Positions 23,873 to 30,479 of a stretch of 30,479 nt of DNA are shown piece by piece. The notes below the pieces were generated by a model. That model was not told the DNA's origin. It saw only the letters and a list, made by a program, of their open reading frames with translations, and made no database searches. The translations under genes were made by a program, and so were the position numbers. Source of the stretch: an uncultured Tissierellia bacterium (GTDB lineage: Bacteria > Bacillota > Clostridia > Tissierellales > Peptoniphilaceae); contig CAMYAK010000015.1 in the NCBI GenBank assembly GCA_947253765.1, forward strand, positions 1-30,479, written 5' to 3'. How positions within the stretch are numbered: the stretch's first letter is position 1; each line of letters starts with the position of its first letter.

Positions 23873-25324
23873 ATGAAAGATATTGATAAAAAGTTCGATG
23901 AGGATTCTATGGACTTGGAGAAGGATCCCCAAGGCCTCGAGAAGGATTCCGAGGATTTGGAAAGGGAGTCTGAAGGTCTCGTGAATGAGCCTGAGGATTT
24001 AAAAAAGGGTCATGACGATTTCAAGGAAAATCATGACGACCATGTTGAAAATCATGGAAGTTTTGGGGAAAACCACGATGACTCTGAGCCCCACAGTCAT
24101 GAGCCGGTCCTTGAAGATGTTAAAAATATCGGGGAAGATTCCACATCTGAGGAGGCTAAACACACAGAAAAGGCTTTACATACAGGGGAGGCTTCGTATA
24201 CGGATGAGGTCAATGAGACCAAGGCCCCGCCCAGAGCCCGTTCCAATTACAGGCTGGATGAGAGTCCTGAGGAGAGGTACGACAGAAAAATTATGAAGAT
24301 GAGAAAAAAACGCAGGTCCAGAAACCTGTTCAGTGCTATTGTCCTCGTAGTGATAGCTGCTGTTGTTATATTTGTTGTCGGCAGCTATAGGAAAACCCAG
24401 GCGCCAAGCGTAACTCCCGGATCCGGAGAACCGAGCAATGCCCAGGCTTCCACAAGTGAAAACGGACAGGGAAACTTGGCAACTTCTGATGACAAGTCAG
24501 GTGCTCCTGCTTCTTCCGATGCCGGAAACAAGGCTGATCCTTCATATCTATATGAAGGGACGGCTATGCCCAATGCCAATACCGGCGATGTTAAGCAGAA
24601 TTCCAATGGTCAAGGGAAAAACCACAACAAGGCTTCTTCCGTTTATGCCTATACGGTTAGCGATGTAAAGAATGCTATGTACCATGGCGGTGAGCTTGGC
24701 GGCGGTCAGAAGATCGCTTTCTTGACATATGATGACGGACTCAGCCCCAATTCGACTCCCCTCCTACTTGATCTCCTGAAAAAGGAAGGGGTACCGGCGA
24801 CTTTCTTCTGTGTGGGCTCAACAATGGTCGAAAAGAATAAGGCATCTATCGAGAGGATCTTCCACGAGGGCCACGCTCTGGCTTTCCACTCTTTTGACCA
24901 CAGCTACAAAAAGCTCTATCCCGGAAGGGTTGCCAGTGTTGATGAGATTGTCAAACAGTTTAATATGACCCAGCAGGCCCTTAACAAGCTCTTCGGCTTT
25001 GAAATTCCGATCAGCCCCTGGCGTTATCCGGGTGGCCACATGAGCTGGAAAAATATGGCACCTGCGGATAAGGCCCTTGAGAACCTGAATGTACACTGGA
25101 TTGATTGGAATGCCATGAGTGCCGATGCTGAGGGCAAGAGGGCTCCCAAGACTGTCCAGGGCCAGGTAGACCACATCATCAATGATTGGAAGTCCTATGG
25201 CAGTCCCAAGGTCATAACAATCTTGATGCACGATGTGCCGACAAAGAAGCTGACCAGGGAGGCCGTTTCCGAAATTGTCAAGGCTCTGAGGAACGAGGGC
25301 TTCTCCTTCGGGGTTCTTGAGTAG
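23873..25324 (+). CDS. Membrane-anchored polysaccharide deacetylase with N-terminal heptad repeats
   Basis: 483 residues. Residues 13-75 are nine consecutive acidic heptads (for example MDLEKDP, QGLEKDS, DDFKENH), the last ones His-rich. A basic stretch (KKRRSRN) precedes one membrane segment at 152-170, so the heptads face the cytoplasm. After a Ser/Gly/Asn linker comes a NodB deacetylase domain (about 278-483): TYDDG (D287, D288), the zinc histidines in HSFDHS (H339, H343), RYPGG (R384), D411 in WIDWNAMSAD and LMHD (H453). It resembles Gram-positive peptidoglycan deacetylases. AAAGG stands before the ATG at 23873. Confidence 0.93.
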   Translation: MKDIDKKFDEDSMDLEKDPQGLEKDSEDLERESEGLVNEPEDLKKGHDDFKENHDDHVENHGSFGENHDDSEPHSHEPVLEDVKNIGEDSTSEEAKHTEKALHTGEASYTDEVNETKAPPRARSNYRLDESPEERYDRKIMKMRKKRRSRNLFSAIVLVVIAAVVIFVVGSYRKTQAPSVTPGSGEPSNAQASTSENGQGNLATSDDKSGAPASSDAGNKADPSYLYEGTAMPNANTGDVKQNSNGQGKNHNKASSVYAYTVSDVKNAMYHGGELGGGQKIAFLTYDDGLSPNSTPLLLDLLKKEGVPATFFCVGSTMVEKNKASIERIFHEGHALAFHSFDHSYKKLYPGRVASVDEIVKQFNMTQQALNKLFGFEIPISPWRYPGGHMSWKNMAPADKALENLNVHWIDWNAMSADAEGKRAPKTVQGQVDHIINDWKSYGSPKVITILMHDVPTKKLTREAVSEIVKALRNEGFSFGVLE

Positions 25325-25445
25325 TTGATATTGGCGGGCTGCAAGCTGTGGGCTGCGGGCCGAGAGGCTGTGGGCTACGGTCGAGCCCGGCCTGTGTCCC
25401 GGGATTCACGGAGTCGGGCCCAGCCTGAACTGGCGACCTGAACAT
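25325..25445. other. GC-rich spacer after the deacetylase gene
   Basis: Degenerate GGGCTGCGGGC / GTGGGCTACGG words; no gene seen. Confidence 0.45.
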
Positions 25446-25463
25446 CTTAAATATATTAACTGG

Positions 25464-25499
25464 TAGTGTGGGTTTGGCGTAAATGCCGAATCCACACTA
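25464..25499 (+). repeat. Stand-alone 36-nt palindrome related to module B
   Basis: TAGTGTGGGTTTGGC pairs with GCCGAATCCACACTA, with G-T pairs at two positions. It has the same 36-nt length and TAGTGT/ACACTA ends as module B but a different core. It is followed by TTTAATTT, so it may end deacetylase transcripts. Confidence 0.6.
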
Positions 25500-25517
25500 T
25501 TTAATTTGGGCTGGAAT

Positions 25518-25963
25518 CACGGGTAAACTCCAAAATTCAAAGAACCCCATTGATCCGCACTGAGTCGAAACTCATGGGGAAATGCCCAAAACCGTGCTAC
25601 TCCATTGATCCAGCTTAAGTCGGAAATCATGGGGAAAAGGCGAAAACCGGGCTATCCCACTGACCCGAGTCGGATCGAAAATCAAGGGGATTCAGCGAAA
25701 CTTGGACTACCCCATTGATCCGAGCCGGATCTAAAACCATGGGTAAACGCCCAAAACCGTGCTACCCCTCTGACCAAAGCCCGTTCGGGAATCATGGGGA
25801 AAGACCTAAAACTCGGCTAACCCATTGAAAAAGGTCAGCTCAGTGATCATGGGGAAAGACCGAAAAGCGGACAGCCCCTCTGAAAAAGTTGGAGCAGGCG
25901 TTCAAGGGGAAAAGTCGAAATGTGGGTGACCCCCATGATTCCCGTACCGCCTTTACTGAAATC
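25518..25963 (-). repeat. Module C array of cluster 3, reverse orientation, exact 55-bp period
   Basis: Units start at 25545, 25600, 25655, 25710, 25765, 25820, 25875 and 25930, all exactly 55 bp apart, after a half unit near 25518. Typical form is CCCCATTGA to TCATGGGG. The unit at 25875 has CCCCTCTGA with TCAAGGGG. The last unit is the degenerate boundary type seen at the B junction of cluster 1. Confidence 0.9.
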
Positions 25964-25973
25964 AAGCCGTCGA

Positions 25974-26139
25974 TAATGTTGGTTTACCTAAAAGTAGAAA
26001 CCAACACTATTGAATTCGACCGAAGGTGTCCAAAGAACTAGTGTTGGTTGGCCGAAAACCCGAAACCAACACTACTAAACCCGGCCGGAGAGGCAAAAAG
26101 GACTAGTGTTGGTTGACCAAAAATGCCAAACCAACACTA
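25974..26139 (-). repeat. Module B array of cluster 3: three palindromes, 65-bp period
   Basis: Units start at 25974, 26039 and 26104, each 36 nt. Spacers on the minus strand match those of clusters 1 and 2 (CTTTGGACACCTTCGG and similar). The whole C-B-A order is the reverse complement of cluster 1. Confidence 0.9.
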
Positions 26140-26158
26140 GTCTTTCCGAACTAAGTGC

Positions 26159-26246
26159 AAAAAAGGAGGGCAGATCCGAAATACCGGATCTGCCCACATC
26201 ATATAAGCCAAGGCGGAGTGCCGCCGGGAAAAGCGGTTGGCGGCAC
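26159..26246 (-). ncRNA. Module A double hairpin (copy 3)
   Basis: Minus strand GTGCCGCC / GGCGGCAC (26239-26246 with 26218-26225), then a linker ending CTTATATGATG and the stem GGGCAGATCC / GGATCTGCCC, TCC and six T. The first stem is one pair longer than in copy 1, with the extra pair complementary. Confidence 0.6.
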
Positions 26247-26314
26247 GGATTGAGGCAGGACGCCAAGTCCGGGGCCACCAAGCCCGGCGCAGGGCGGCAC
26301 CACGGGCGATCACA

Positions 26315-26356
26315 TAAAAAATCCCCACAAAGCTGTCAGACAGCAGCTTCGTGGGG
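26315..26356 (-). terminator. Intrinsic terminator of the ligase operon
   Basis: On the minus strand CCCCACGAAGCTG pairs with CAGCTTTGTGGGG, followed by ATTTTTT. It lies between the ATP-grasp gene and module A. Confidence 0.88.
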
Positions 26357-26403
26357 GCATATTATCGTCAAGAGGCGGGCGGCGGACCTATTTTCGTTTA
26401 ACC

Positions 26404-27741
26404 CTACTTTCGTTTAACAACGAAGCCCGGCGCAACATAGTATTTACAAGGGCTGGCGACAAGACCGTCCCGGCCTATCCTTGAGTAGGTACCGACAAAT
26501 TTTTCTCCATACATGAAGAGGCCGATGACGTGATTGAAGCCCTCAACCTTGAACTTATAGTCCTCCATGTGGAGGAAGGGGGTTGGTTCCATGTCAACAT
26601 AGTCCTGGTATATGTATTTATCCAGGGGCAGGAGGTCAATCTTCCTGTTCCACTCGTCCTGATCCCAATCCCGGCCGAGAATTATGCCCTGAGAGGCGTA
26701 GGAATTGTAGGGCTTAATAATGTATTTGTCCTTGTTCTTCTTAACCTCTTCCAAGTCGTCCCTGTCCAAGATTTCCTTGGTGAAGGGAACGTGGGCTTTC
26801 ACGAAAGCCTGCTCCTTATCAGAAAGGAATTCCAATGTATCCGGATCCCTCAAAACCTTAAATATGAGCTTTGAGTGCATAATCTGGGACCTGAAAGATC
26901 CCATCATTATGAAGGCCCCGTCTTTATAGGCCTGAAGAAAATCCGAGCAAGCGTCAATTCTGTCCAGGAAATCCGATGTCACCACCCTCCTGTAAACCAG
27001 GTCAATGGCAGCCTCGCGACCGGTGAAATCGTCAACACCATAAAGCTTGCCGTCTCTATACACCATCTTCGATGGGTCCACTATTGTGCAGTCGAATCCC
27101 ATCTCCTCGAATATCTTATGGAAGCGCTTGAACTCCCTGGGATTTCCCTTGTCATCAAAGTCCACGATGGCCACGCTGTTGGGCAGCTTGTCCATATAGT
27201 CCTTATAGATTGAAGTCAGCGCCTTGACCAGGCTCCTGAAAAGCTCGAATCGCTTAATATCCCACTCTTCCGCCATCTCCTTCATTATCCGACTTTTTTT
27301 GAGGATCTTTCCCAAAACCCTGTCCTCGTTCATGGCCGAAGACCCGTCGGTATTGAGCTCGCAGAACTTGAAATCTCCGTCACCGTTATAGAAAATATCG
27401 TAGCGGCCCACAGGCACCGGCATGGTATAGCCCGGATCAATCATTATCAGATCCTCCATTGCCTTGGAAAACCTGAATTTTTTCCTGTATTCCGGGTCTT
27501 CAATGAATTTCGCAGTCACTTTTTGCCCGATCGATGCCATGGTGTGAATAATGTCCTCAAAGCAGACCAGGTCCTTTTCTTCAAAGAAGAAGCCCTGATA
27601 ATTCATGTCAATCTTCTCGTCCCTGCACAGGACCCTCTTCTTGTCCGTCCTGCTCATGATCCTTCTATATTCCATCTCATATTCGGAGGGGTCCTGCATA
27701 ACCCGATCAATGTATTCTTTTGTAAATTCATTTATAAACAT
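26404..27741 (-). CDS. ATP-grasp ligase, glutathionylspermidine-synthase-like
   Basis: A 445-residue ligase-type protein. FCELNTDGSSAMNEDR (about 128-143), YIIKPYNSYASQGIILG (about 335) and the C-terminal MEDYKFKVEGF, then TYSRIGRDGLVASPCKYYVAPG, resemble the circularly permuted ATP-grasp/glutathionylspermidine-synthase group rather than classical GshB. It starts 15 nt after the glutamate-cysteine ligase stop, with GGAGG 6 nt before the ATG, so the pair probably acts in sequence: gamma-glutamylcysteine, then coupling to a second amine such as glycine or another acceptor. The product is inference. Its last 16 bp, including the stop, are duplicated in tandem just downstream (26387-26418). Confidence 0.8.
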   Translation of the reverse strand: MFINEFTKEYIDRVMQDPSEYEMEYRRIMSRTDKKRVLCRDEKIDMNYQGFFFEEKDLVCFEDIIHTMASIGQKVTAKFIEDPEYRKKFRFSKAMEDLIMIDPGYTMPVPVGRYDIFYNGDGDFKFCELNTDGSSAMNEDRVLGKILKKSRIMKEMAEEWDIKRFELFRSLVKALTSIYKDYMDKLPNSVAIVDFDDKGNPREFKRFHKIFEEMGFDCTIVDPSKMVYRDGKLYGVDDFTGREAAIDLVYRRVVTSDFLDRIDACSDFLQAYKDGAFIMMGSFRSQIMHSKLIFKVLRDPDTLEFLSDKEQAFVKAHVPFTKEILDRDDLEEVKKNKDKYIIKPYNSYASQGIILGRDWDQDEWNRKIDLLPLDKYIYQDYVDMEPTPFLHMEDYKFKVEGFNHVIGLFMYGEKFVGTYSRIGRDGLVASPCKYYVAPGFVVKRK

Positions 27742-27756
27742 AGTTTGCCTCCGGTC

Positions 27757-29091
27757 CTATTTATCCCTTATCAATTCCAAAAAGGCATCCCGGCCCTTTT
27801 CCCTATAAATCCGGTTGAAGTAATCGGCGGGGCTTTCAAGGTTTTCCCAAAGCCCTCTCAAGGCTTTCAGGTACCCGGCATCCGAGCCTTCTTGGGCAAC
27901 CGTGCCTTCTTGGGCATCCAAACCCTCTTGGGCCAGGTCCAAGAGCCTGAGCCCCCAATTGCAAAAATAATCGGACATGTAGTAGCCTTGGATACCGTTG
28001 TCTCTTCCCGAATCGAGCCCCCTCAAAACCCGCTCCTGACTTGCGTCCTTCAGGGCCTCACTCAACTTGTCCAGGACTCTTTCGTCATAGAAAAGGCCTT
28101 TTATCATTGCGCTTGCACCGAGTGAATATTCTATTGGCAGGGCATCCATAGGCCTTATTTCCAAAAAGTTTTTAACCCTTATGTCAGGGAAAACTATCCC
28201 GATTGCATGGTCAATGAGCCTCGTGATCTCCTGATCGTCTTGGGCTGCATCCATTGCCATTGACAGGGTTGTATCGTCTCCCGTGCTTATTTCCCGGCCC
28301 TCTTCGTCGACCTTAAAAATAATTATTTGATCCAGGAGCCATTCCGCATACTTGGATATTGAGAAGTCGTCGTCGAAGACTCCCGGTATTATCCCGGTTC
28401 TTTTTGGGTCGGTCCGCCTCCAAATTTCCTGGCGGGCGTTGTGTTTTTCAAGCTTTTCTCCCCCAAGCCATGTCACCGAGTCGAACAAGGTGTAGAGCAT
28501 GGGCACCATGGCTGTCAGGGCCCTGTATTTTTTTACAAAATCCGCTTCCGAGAACATGTCTATTGAAACTTGGAGGGCGCAGGTCTGTCTCATCATGTTT
28601 CTCGACCTCTCGCCGTGTCTGCCCATGTAGTCGTTCATCATTGCATAGCGGCTCTTGGGAATGAGCTCGATGTCCTCGACCTTATTGACCGGGTCGGCTC
28701 CCAATGAGACCATTGCCAATCCCATCTCTTCCAATGTCGGTCTTATTTTGGCCATGGCCTTTTTGTAGCGTTCCTCGAGTTGTGATATCTTCTCCGCCAT
28801 TGTCAGGCTTATTTCGAATTGGGCACCGGGCTCAATGGATATGGCCATGTCCTCATCTTTAGCCCCTGCAATATGGCCGTTAATCTCGATTTTCTCAAGG
28901 TCGTCCCGGGAGGCCAGCTTTTCGAGGAGTTTGGCGACTCCCCTTTCTCCGGAATAGAAGATCCTTTCACCGCTTTTTTTATCGATTATGAAATGCTCCA
29001 TCTCTATTCCGACCAAGCCGGGTCTGTCTTTGCCCCAGTTATCAGTCATAATTTCGCATATTCTTTTAATTTTTTCTTCTCTTGTCAGCAT
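27757..29091 (-). CDS. Glutamate-cysteine ligase, GCS2 family
   Basis: A 444-residue enzyme of the GCS2 (plant/EgtA-like GshA) family. VGIEMEHFIID (about 29-39), ISIEPGAQFEISL (about 85), the central MRQTCALQVSID (about 168-179) and FLEIRPMDALP (about 320) are family blocks for Glu, ATP-Mg and Cys binding. It forms gamma-glutamylcysteine in the cytosol. Near residues 385-402 are three AQEG-type repeats from an 18-bp tandem repeat (27886-27939) not expected in the family. The start is the ATG at 29091; the open frame continues 14 codons to a TTG with no ribosome site. A TATAAT box lies at 29143-29148. It is operonic with the ATP-grasp ligase. Confidence 0.88.
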   Translation of the reverse strand: MLTREEKIKRICEIMTDNWGKDRPGLVGIEMEHFIIDKKSGERIFYSGERGVAKLLEKLASRDDLEKIEINGHIAGAKDEDMAISIEPGAQFEISLTMAEKISQLEERYKKAMAKIRPTLEEMGLAMVSLGADPVNKVEDIELIPKSRYAMMNDYMGRHGERSRNMMRQTCALQVSIDMFSEADFVKKYRALTAMVPMLYTLFDSVTWLGGEKLEKHNARQEIWRRTDPKRTGIIPGVFDDDFSISKYAEWLLDQIIIFKVDEEGREISTGDDTTLSMAMDAAQDDQEITRLIDHAIGIVFPDIRVKNFLEIRPMDALPIEYSLGASAMIKGLFYDERVLDKLSEALKDASQERVLRGLDSGRDNGIQGYYMSDYFCNWGLRLLDLAQEGLDAQEGTVAQEGSDAGYLKALRGLWENLESPADYFNRIYREKGRDAFLELIRDK

Positions 29092-29142
29092 GTTTTTTCC
29101 AATCTCTAAAGTTCTAAATAAAAATTTGACCAATTAAACCTT

Positions 29143-29148
29143 ATTATA
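29143..29148 (-). promoter_or_regulatory. -10 box of the ligase operon
   Basis: A TATAAT on the minus strand about 50 nt before the ligase ATG. The -35 region is poor. Confidence 0.45.
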
Positions 29149-29196
29149 CCCCAATCCGCACATAAATCATTGACCTCAAATATATGAACTTTGATC

Positions 29197-29225
29197 TTTG
29201 CATTATGGCACCTTGCTGATAGAAT
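29197..29225 (+). promoter_or_regulatory. Promoter candidate of the MBL-fold gene
   Basis: TTTGCA, 17 bp, TAGAAT. The -35 is the same as in the rpsF promoter. Between it and the gene lies a GC-rich patch (29240-29395) with near-repeats of GGGAGCTTGGGCCTCGGGAGCC-like words. Confidence 0.5.
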
Positions 29226-29404
29226 TAAATAATGAATATTGTACCCGGGGCCGGTGCCTTGGAGCTCGGGCCTCGTGAGCCGGGGCCTTGACCTTTGGGC
29301 CTCCGGAAATGCGGCCTTGGGAGCTTGGGCCTCGGGAGCCCGGAGTCCCGGAAAAATGCGGACTTGGGAGCTTGAGCCCCGGGAGAGCTTGAAGAGGAGC
29401 TTTT

Positions 29405-30166
29405 ATGCCTGTAGCAATAAAAATTAAGTACCTGTATAATAGCGGGTTTTCGATCGATTTCGGGAAATATTTTATAGTTCTTGACTATGAGAAGGGCAAA
29501 CTCAGTCTGCCCAATGATAAAACCGTCATATTTGTTGTCAGCCATAGCCATGCCGACCACTATAATCCGGCTATTTTTACCATGCCGGGGGCTGAGCGGG
29601 CATACTATGTGGTTTCCGATGATGTCGAGCCTTGTAAGATTTTTTGCGACGGCAAATTTATAAAGCTGACCGATTCAAATGCTGAAACTGAAAGAAAGAA
29701 GATTGTCTACAATCCCAAAAGGTGCTTTAGGGCAAAGCCCAACATGACCTTCGAGTTTGCGGGCCTGACTTGGAATACTTTCGGATCAACCGACCTTGGA
29801 ATTTCCACGCTTTTCTCTGTCAACGGTGTGAACTTTTTCCATGCCGGCGACCTGACCGCTTGGAAGTGGCCCAATACCCCACTCGAAGAACAGAATAAGG
29901 AAGTTGCTGATTATGAGGCCATCCTCGAGGACGTTGCCAATTTCCCGGTCGACGTCGCCTTTGCCCCGCTTGATCCTCGACTTATGGAGAATGCCTATCT
30001 TGGCTCAATCATGCTTATCAAGAGGCTCAATCCCCAATTATTCATCCCCATGCATTTCAGGGACAATACCAAGATCACAAAGTCCTTCAAGGATTATTTC
30101 CAAGGCCAAACCACGACCTTCATATCGACTATCGACTTTGCCGGCCAGGACCTGCTGATCAACTAG
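29405..30166 (+). CDS. MBL-fold metallo-hydrolase (UlaG-like)
   Basis: A 253-residue metallo-beta-lactamase-fold protein. The HxHxDH motif is SHSHADHY (H47, H49, D51, H52); further metal ligands are H146 and D149 in FFHAGD and H217 in IPMHF. The layout, with a short N-terminal strand pair and STDLGISTLFSVNGVNFFHAGD, resembles the UlaG-like subgroup of cytosolic hydrolases. The substrate is not predictable. GAGGAGC precedes the ATG. It is transcribed away from the ligase operon. Confidence 0.88.
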   Translation: MPVAIKIKYLYNSGFSIDFGKYFIVLDYEKGKLSLPNDKTVIFVVSHSHADHYNPAIFTMPGAERAYYVVSDDVEPCKIFCDGKFIKLTDSNAETERKKIVYNPKRCFRAKPNMTFEFAGLTWNTFGSTDLGISTLFSVNGVNFFHAGDLTAWKWPNTPLEEQNKEVADYEAILEDVANFPVDVAFAPLDPRLMENAYLGSIMLIKRLNPQLFIPMHFRDNTKITKSFKDYFQGQTTTFISTIDFAGQDLLIN

Positions 30167-30199
30167 CCGGCTCTTGCATGATCGCCGGTTTAAACTTTT

Positions 30200-30427
30200 C
30201 CCATGGGGTTGTCCGATTTTCGGCCTTTACCCACGATCACCTGTTCAAGCTTTTTCAAGGGGGTTGCCCGGATTTCCGCCTTTCCCCATGATCCTCGGCT
30301 CAAGCTTTTTCATGGGGGTTGCCCGGATTTCAGACTTTCCCCATGAATTCCGAATAAAATTTAATCATGGGGGTTCTCCAGTTTTCAACATATCCCCATG
30401 ATCTTTGATCAAGCTCGGGTCAGAGGG
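30200..30427 (+). repeat. Module C array downstream of the MBL-fold gene
   Basis: Units begin near 30229, 30284, 30339 and 30394 (55-bp period), after a half unit ending at 30208. The arms are mostly CCCCATGA / TCATGGGG; the unit near 30229 pairs ACCCACGA with TCAAGGGG, and the last ends TCAGAGGGG. The orientation matches cluster 1. The array probably continues the pattern of clusters at gene 3' ends. Confidence 0.87.
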
Positions 30428-30442
30428 GTTGCACTGGTCAAC

Positions 30443-30477
30443 CAATTTTGGACACCATAATCAATTTTTTGGACACA
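30443..30477 (+). repeat. Tandem CAATTTT(TT)GGACAC motif at the window end
   Basis: CAATTTTGGACAC (30443-30455) and CAATTTTTTGGACACA (30462-30477), about 19 nt apart. The reverse complement of the second occurs at 25-38. Confidence 0.35.
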
Positions 30478-30479
30478 TA

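Overview
The window looks like a chromosomal segment of a Gram-positive anaerobe in the Bacillota (Clostridia/Tissierellia side). The evidence is a Veg-family protein, an rpsF-ssb-rpsR cluster, an Asp23/Gls24 protein, a secreted protein with three CWB2 cell-wall-binding repeats, a YTxN-free but classic sigma-A promoter set, strong GGAGG-type ribosome sites and a tRNA gene without encoded CCA. Most of the core is of middling GC content with many AGG arginine codons. I cannot name the genus from sequence alone.

Layout. 1-220: edge of a palindrome array. 221-2498: veg, an M18 aminopeptidase and a DUF1858 redox-disulfide protein. 2499-3857: repeat cluster 1. 3858-8124: htpG, Asp23-family gene, HAD phosphatase, then divergent murI. 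8211-8296: tRNA-Ser(CGA) with promoter and terminator. 8367-11530: an AT-rich minus-strand operon (sce7726-type PD-(D/E)xK protein, sce7725-type protein, zinc-finger/RES protein, small ORF), the best candidate for a poorly described defence or toxin system. 11809-14298: CWB2 surface protein. 14433-15455: rpsR-ssb-rpsF. 15710-19258: M16C protease and DHFR. 19259-20261: repeat cluster 2. 20262-25324: UvrD-type helicase fused to an Fe-S nuclease, then divergent dCMP deaminase and membrane polysaccharide deacetylase. 25325-26403: repeat cluster 3. 26404-29091: an ATP-grasp ligase and glutamate-cysteine ligase operon. 29405-30166: MBL-fold hydrolase, followed by another palindrome array to the window end.

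The most striking non-coding signal is a modular repeat system. Module A is an ~87-nt double hairpin ending in a T-tract. Module B is a 36-nt palindrome (AGTGTTGGTT...AACCAACACT) repeated at exactly 65 bp. Module C is a 34-35-nt palindrome (CCCCATGA...TCATGGGG) repeated at 54-55 bp. All three complete clusters lie between convergent genes, and the two arrays at the window edges also lie at gene 3' ends. The modules change order and orientation between clusters, yet the B-C junction is conserved in clusters 1 and 3. This looks like a BIME/REP-like element family with an architecture I do not recognise.

A second theme is short in-frame repeat expansion inside otherwise conserved proteins: HtpG (three inserts), the deacetylase (nine heptads), glutamate-cysteine ligase (18-bp repeats) and the helicase-nuclease (36-bp duplication). 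The genome therefore appears prone to local repeat growth in both coding and intergenic DNA.
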